A DNA stretch of 42,827 nt from Bacteroidales bacterium. Its GTDB lineage: Bacteria; Bacteroidota; Bacteroidia; Bacteroidales; UBA932. The translations under genes were made by a program, and so were the position numbers. The stretch is from assembly GCA_004552965.1 (NCBI GenBank), contig SFMU01000012.1, forward strand, positions 1 to 42,827, read 5' to 3'. Of the stretch, positions 40,501 through 42,827 are shown in pieces; within the stretch, counting starts at the first letter, position 1; each line of letters begins with the position of its first letter. The notes beneath the pieces are model-generated. The model saw only the letters and a list, made by a program, of their open reading frames with translations, searched no databases and had not been told where the DNA came from.

Positions 40501-42827
40501 CATGACCGGGCCGTCCGGCAGGACGGAGTCCTTCTCCTACGATGCACTCGGCAGGCTGGTCTCATCCTCCTTCGAAGGTTGCACCACCGCTTCTTACACC
40601 TATTCCTACGGAGCGGAAGACGGCGGCAACAGAGTAATGGCAACGAAGTACCTGTCGCAGGACGGTACACAAAGCAATGACACCTACACCTTCTACGACC
40701 GGTTGGGAAGACCGGTGGAAACCCTTCTGGCCGCAGCATCTTCCGTGAACGGTACCCAGCAGGACATAATAACTTTCACAGCCTACGACGACTTCGGAAG
40801 GGAATCCGTGCAGTACGCCCCGACTCCTGTTGCCGTCAGTTCGTCCAGGCCGGCAGGTACCTTTGCAAACAAGGACCAGGTCGCCGTTCAGTCATTCATG
40901 TTCCATGACTGGGATGTGTATGCATATTCAGAGAAAACCTATGAGGAGTCGCCTATGGGCAGGATGACTGAAGAATGCGGACCGGGCTCCCCTTGGCACA
41001 CACGCGGGAAAAGCACCACGACAGAGCATCTTGTCAATGAATATACCGGCGTGCTTTCCTGCGGACGGTACGCGATAACGACCGATGTGTCCATCACCAG
41101 GCTTGACCAGTACGAGGCAGGGACGCTCAATGTCACGAGAACGACTGACGAAGACCGGAACAAAACCATTGAATTCACTGACAAACTTGGCAGAAGGATT
41201 CTGACAAGACGCTTCGACGGGCCTACGATTCTTGACACCTACTACATCTACGATGACCTCGGGCTGCTGCGGTACGTCCTCACTCCGGAAGCCTCGGCAG
41301 CGATGAGTGCGAACAAAACATACAACGACTCGGCTTCACCGCTCTCCACACAGGCCTACATCTACAAGTACGATGCGAAAGGGAGATGCATCTCGAAGAA
41401 ATTTCCGGGCACGGAAGCTGTCCTCATAAGGTATGACAAGGCCGACCGGCAGGTGTTCACTCAAGACGGAATCCAGAGAAGTGAGGGTATCTGGTCATAC
41501 TCTGTCCGCGATTTTCTAGGGCGTGAGGCTGTCAGGGGCATCTGGAAGGCCGCCTCGGTTCCAGACCTTTCAGGCACTGTAGCCATGGCGACTTTCAGCG
41601 GGACGTCCGCAGCCGGGACAACTGGCGGCTATTCAGTCAACCTCAGCATACCGTCAGGCTCCTCAATTATGTCAGCAAGTTATTATGACGACCATTCCTT
41701 CACGGGTAGTCTCCCTTCAGGAACAGCCTCACATCTTGCCGCAGACTCAAGGAGCGGCTACGGAGTGCCCGACTCGGGATCGGGAAGACTCAAGGGCCTT
41801 CTGACAGGATCCAAGGAAGTATCTCTTGACAACCCGGAATCCGAATCGGTCACATCGTTTCACTATGATGCATTAGGAAGGATGACACAGAGCCACACTG
41901 CAGAGGTCCTCGGAGGATGGAGGGATGTGCATCTTTTGAACTCCTTTACAGGCAAGACCCTCAAGTCACTCAAAACTGTTACCCTTCCTTCCGGTTCTTC
42001 AAACTGGCTTGAGACGGTCTATTCATACGATTCCCGGGAGAGGCTTTCAAGCGAGGTGGCGACTCTGGATGGCGAGGCTACGCAGACCCTGGACTATTCC
42101 TACGACGGCATCGGAAGGCTGGAATCCAAGGCATTCTCCGACGGTGGGAACGGGGATGGGGACATCCTGGAGACATACTCCTACAACGTTCGCGGTTGGT
42201 TGACAGGACAGGATTCGGACTATTTCAGTTCTGTCTTGAGATACCACGAAACCGCTCTCGGCACGACCGGGCTCTATTCAGGCAACATCGCCGAATGGGA
42301 GTGGAGCAGAGGAGCCGGAACTCCGGCCAATGCCTGGTCGCTATCCTATGACGGGGCCTCGAGGCTGAAGGATGCAGTTCGGTTCACCGGTGCTCTCGAC
42401 TCGTCAGGGAAGATGACAACTTCGACCGGGACCGCCGTCAATTCATTCTCGGAGAGGAGTATAGCCTACGACCGGAACGGCAACATCACTTCCCTGACCC
42501 GGTACGGCCAGTCCGCAACTGCAGCAGAAGACGTCCTGGCATATTCCTACAACGGCAATCAGATTGTCTCTGTCACAAACTCGGGTACGCTCGGAGGCGG
42601 AGGGTCTTTCTCGTACGACGCCAACGGCAACCTGACCCATGACGGCCTGGCCGGGCTCGATCTCGGGTACAACATGCTCAATCTCACTGAAAGAATCACC
42701 TCAGGCGATACAACTTTGGCTGAATATACTTATCTTTCGGACGGTACAAGGCTCTGTGCCCAAAGAGGCGACGGGTCCGGAGTCCAGTACCGGGGCTCAT
42801 TGATATATTCAAAGGCAACTGACGGAA
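37553..42827 (+). CDS. Giant RHS/YD-repeat surface protein (3' partial)
   Basis: Open without a stop for about 1,758 codons to the window edge; the frame was checked at several points. Basic N-terminus then a hydrophobic segment ending GLKAQIPEL, a signal peptide. Residues ~65-130 carry the typical start of Bacteroidota RHS proteins (LVQIEIPLFEIVDGDIRIPL, LSYHASGLKPN, GDGWSLS). From about residue 900 YD/RHS repeats dominate (DYRGNILEATGLDGQ, YDALGRLVSS, DEDRNKTIEFTDKLGRR, YYIYDDLGLLRYVLTPE, SYDANGNLTHDG). RHS proteins form a beta-shell that encloses a variable C-terminal domain, often a toxin; that end lies outside the window. An adhesin or toxin-delivery role is possible. The ATG at 37553 is 61 bp after the unknown membrane protein gene; no clear promoter was seen. 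Confidence 0.9.
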   Translation, partial: MNTFLHSHPSPSPRQRRRGIAVAVFVGLVFIPMGLKAQIPELTSPDVLPESPAAAQIAKYIDCPVDLGNGLVQIEIPLFEIVDGDIRIPLTLSYHASGLKPNMRSSCWLGDGWSLSTGPSLSRSIAGGADEWFYNSTIAEAESPTWYQLSQVVSQAADATLDEYHYALLSGSGKMYIRNPDRTTRKAVTIPDDPVLVEFPSSQDWSSTIVMTDRTGLRYTFGGEGNCSDRIPHTFGGSYHEVRTSWKVREIRSATTGRSVRFSYTSPTEEIVCSRWADAVVMLDRFAGQIEKTIPAVMATGGAGPQDTHYYRYNSSAGALALAQPEEINLPTGYSFPQATRQDIVQYNCYPQRIDFSEGHVEFVRNSGSTSAYGPKAGSFLSELLIYDLFGTLVRKVTFNQSCSPEDFTLRLNSVTICGPDGADAMTWSFSYNGNPLPRDTRALDLWGYYNGHEENTTLVPTITTDAVVHSFPLAADQTVSVTIPGGNRTTEETAMKRGMLSAVIYPTGGRTEFEYEAHRYLDGNGQTRLAGGLRIKQIRDIESDGVILFRNFCYSTEENYVNSAGLLNVIPTGGTSSIYYPKDSLMYSETVCNEFSGSPGSIVATYKERVWSDNSLVGLTGDSGSSVSYPYVIETRTSGTGSGEGSSGDNTIGRTVHHFNIVQSYPLRVGVSHLVSDSREGWKSGRNTGEKVFRKDGSLALQSSLGYTNEYDTGDNTTRIRQVQASRTARVYGTDESLVAEEYRAIAHIATNLSQGRSLPASKSQTIHETNGSLTTTSDYTYDSYGNIKTETLGGLGIPGNTSRVTVYEYAYEKDGTTYSEMTAGNMVGIPVETRTYRNSANPADLLTTQATAFGKYPRGASSSAGFFFAPSSRSLTVKGNPGTERMITINAYDYRGNILEATGLDGQKTVWLWGYGGTHPVARVQGSSWSGIKAYADTSALNTGQASAIASKLSSFRNRFTANAGVHVTTMTWKPLSGVASMTGPSGRTESFSYDALGRLVSSSFEGCTTASYTYSYGAEDGGNRVMATKYLSQDGTQSNDTYTFYDRLGRPVETLLAAASSVNGTQQDIITFTAYDDFGRESVQYAPTPVAVSSSRPAGTFANKDQVAVQSFMFHDWDVYAYSEKTYEESPMGRMTEECGPGSPWHTRGKSTTTEHLVNEYTGVLSCGRYAITTDVSITRLDQYEAGTLNVTRTTDEDRNKTIEFTDKLGRRILTRRFDGPTILDTYYIYDDLGLLRYVLTPEASAAMSANKTYNDSASPLSTQAYIYKYDAKGRCISKKFPGTEAVLIRYDKADRQVFTQDGIQRSEGIWSYSVRDFLGREAVRGIWKAASVPDLSGTVAMATFSGTSAAGTTGGYSVNLSIPSGSSIMSASYYDDHSFTGSLPSGTASHLAADSRSGYGVPDSGSGRLKGLLTGSKEVSLDNPESESVTSFHYDALGRMTQSHTAEVLGGWRDVHLLNSFTGKTLKSLKTVTLPSGSSNWLETVYSYDSRERLSSEVATLDGEATQTLDYSYDGIGRLESKAFSDGGNGDGDILETYSYNVRGWLTGQDSDYFSSVLRYHETALGTTGLYSGNIAEWEWSRGAGTPANAWSLSYDGASRLKDAVRFTGALDSSGKMTTSTGTAVNSFSERSIAYDRNGNITSLTRYGQSATAAEDVLAYSYNGNQIVSVTNSGTLGGGGSFSYDANGNLTHDGLAGLDLGYNMLNLTERITSGDTTLAEYTYLSDGTRLCAQRGDGSGVQYRGSLIYSKATDG

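Larger units (their letters stand above)
1266..40930. repeat. Dispersed octamer CATATTCA / TGAATATG (about 34 copies)
   Basis: First bases of + strand CATATTCA copies: 1478, 3392, 4024, 7246, 9741, 10663, 13163, 14771, 17792, 18301, 19941, 20754, 21354, 22345, 24337, 25522, 26345, 26369, 29282, 35241, 36239, 40008, 40923. TGAATATG copies: 1266, 5500, 12769, 20317, 22779, 23795, 23879, 36126, 39094, 39682, 39979. They occur in genes of both strands, in all three reading frames, and between genes (4024). Counted by eye; a few may be missed. Confidence 0.85.

Noticed and set aside
1..42827. Prophage, plasmid or integrative element
   Set aside because: No integrase, phage structural, replication or conjugation gene was recognised; only one short transposase relic.

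Overview
The window is chromosomal DNA from a GC-rich member of the Bacteroidales (Bacteroidota). The evidence is: several TTTG-N19/20-TAnnTTTG (-33/-7) promoters; a V-type ATPase operon with the Bacteroidota-typical DUF2764 gene; the Na+-NQR operon; and many Bacteroidota-type surface lipoproteins (DUF4988, DUF4493/DUF6359, collagen-like) plus OmpA, DUF1460 and RHS proteins. I cannot fix the genus. No phage, integrative element, CRISPR array or resistance gene was seen.

Layout. (1) 1-4017 (+): Na+-pumping methylmalonyl-CoA decarboxylase operon (alpha subunit cut by the window edge, a lamin-tail/OadG fusion, biotin carrier, beta subunit), ended by a hairpin terminator. (2) 4308-14035 (+): V-ATPase genes E-DUF2764-A-B-D-I-K, then a GlmM-type phosphohexomutase and a DUF1343/NamZ-like protein. 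(3) 14198-14449 (+): ribosomal protein L31 type B. (4) 14628-16499 (-): GH127 glycoside hydrolase lipoprotein. (5) 16664-16735 (+): tRNA-Glu(CTC) with its own promoter and terminator. (6) 17013-19493 (+): small membrane protein and dipeptidyl peptidase IV, followed by a 52-bp tandem repeat. (7) 19654-28169: surface island with a collagen-like/FGE-like lipoprotein (-), a nuclease-transposase relic (-), a DUF1460 amidase (+), and a three-gene (-) operon of DUF4493 lipoprotein, OmpA protein and collagen-like lipoprotein. (8) 28410-30896 (-): UvrD/PcrA helicase. (9) 30996-36876 (+): nqrABCDEF with a strong terminator. (10) 36973-37491 (+): unknown two-TM protein. (11) 37553 to the window end (+): one very large RHS/YD-repeat protein, open at the edge.

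Together, the decarboxylase, the V-ATPase (whose K subunit carries Na+-binding residues) and Na+-NQR suggest a sodium-based energy economy linked to propionate formation. The second half is dominated by secreted and outer-membrane proteins.

The most unusual signal is not a gene. The octamer CATATTCA (reverse complement TGAATATG) occurs about 34 times by eye in 42.8 kb, against roughly one expected from base composition. It lies in genes on both strands, in all three reading frames and between genes. Second is an 11-cysteine C-terminal tail on NqrC. Counts and coordinates were read by eye; no database search was run.
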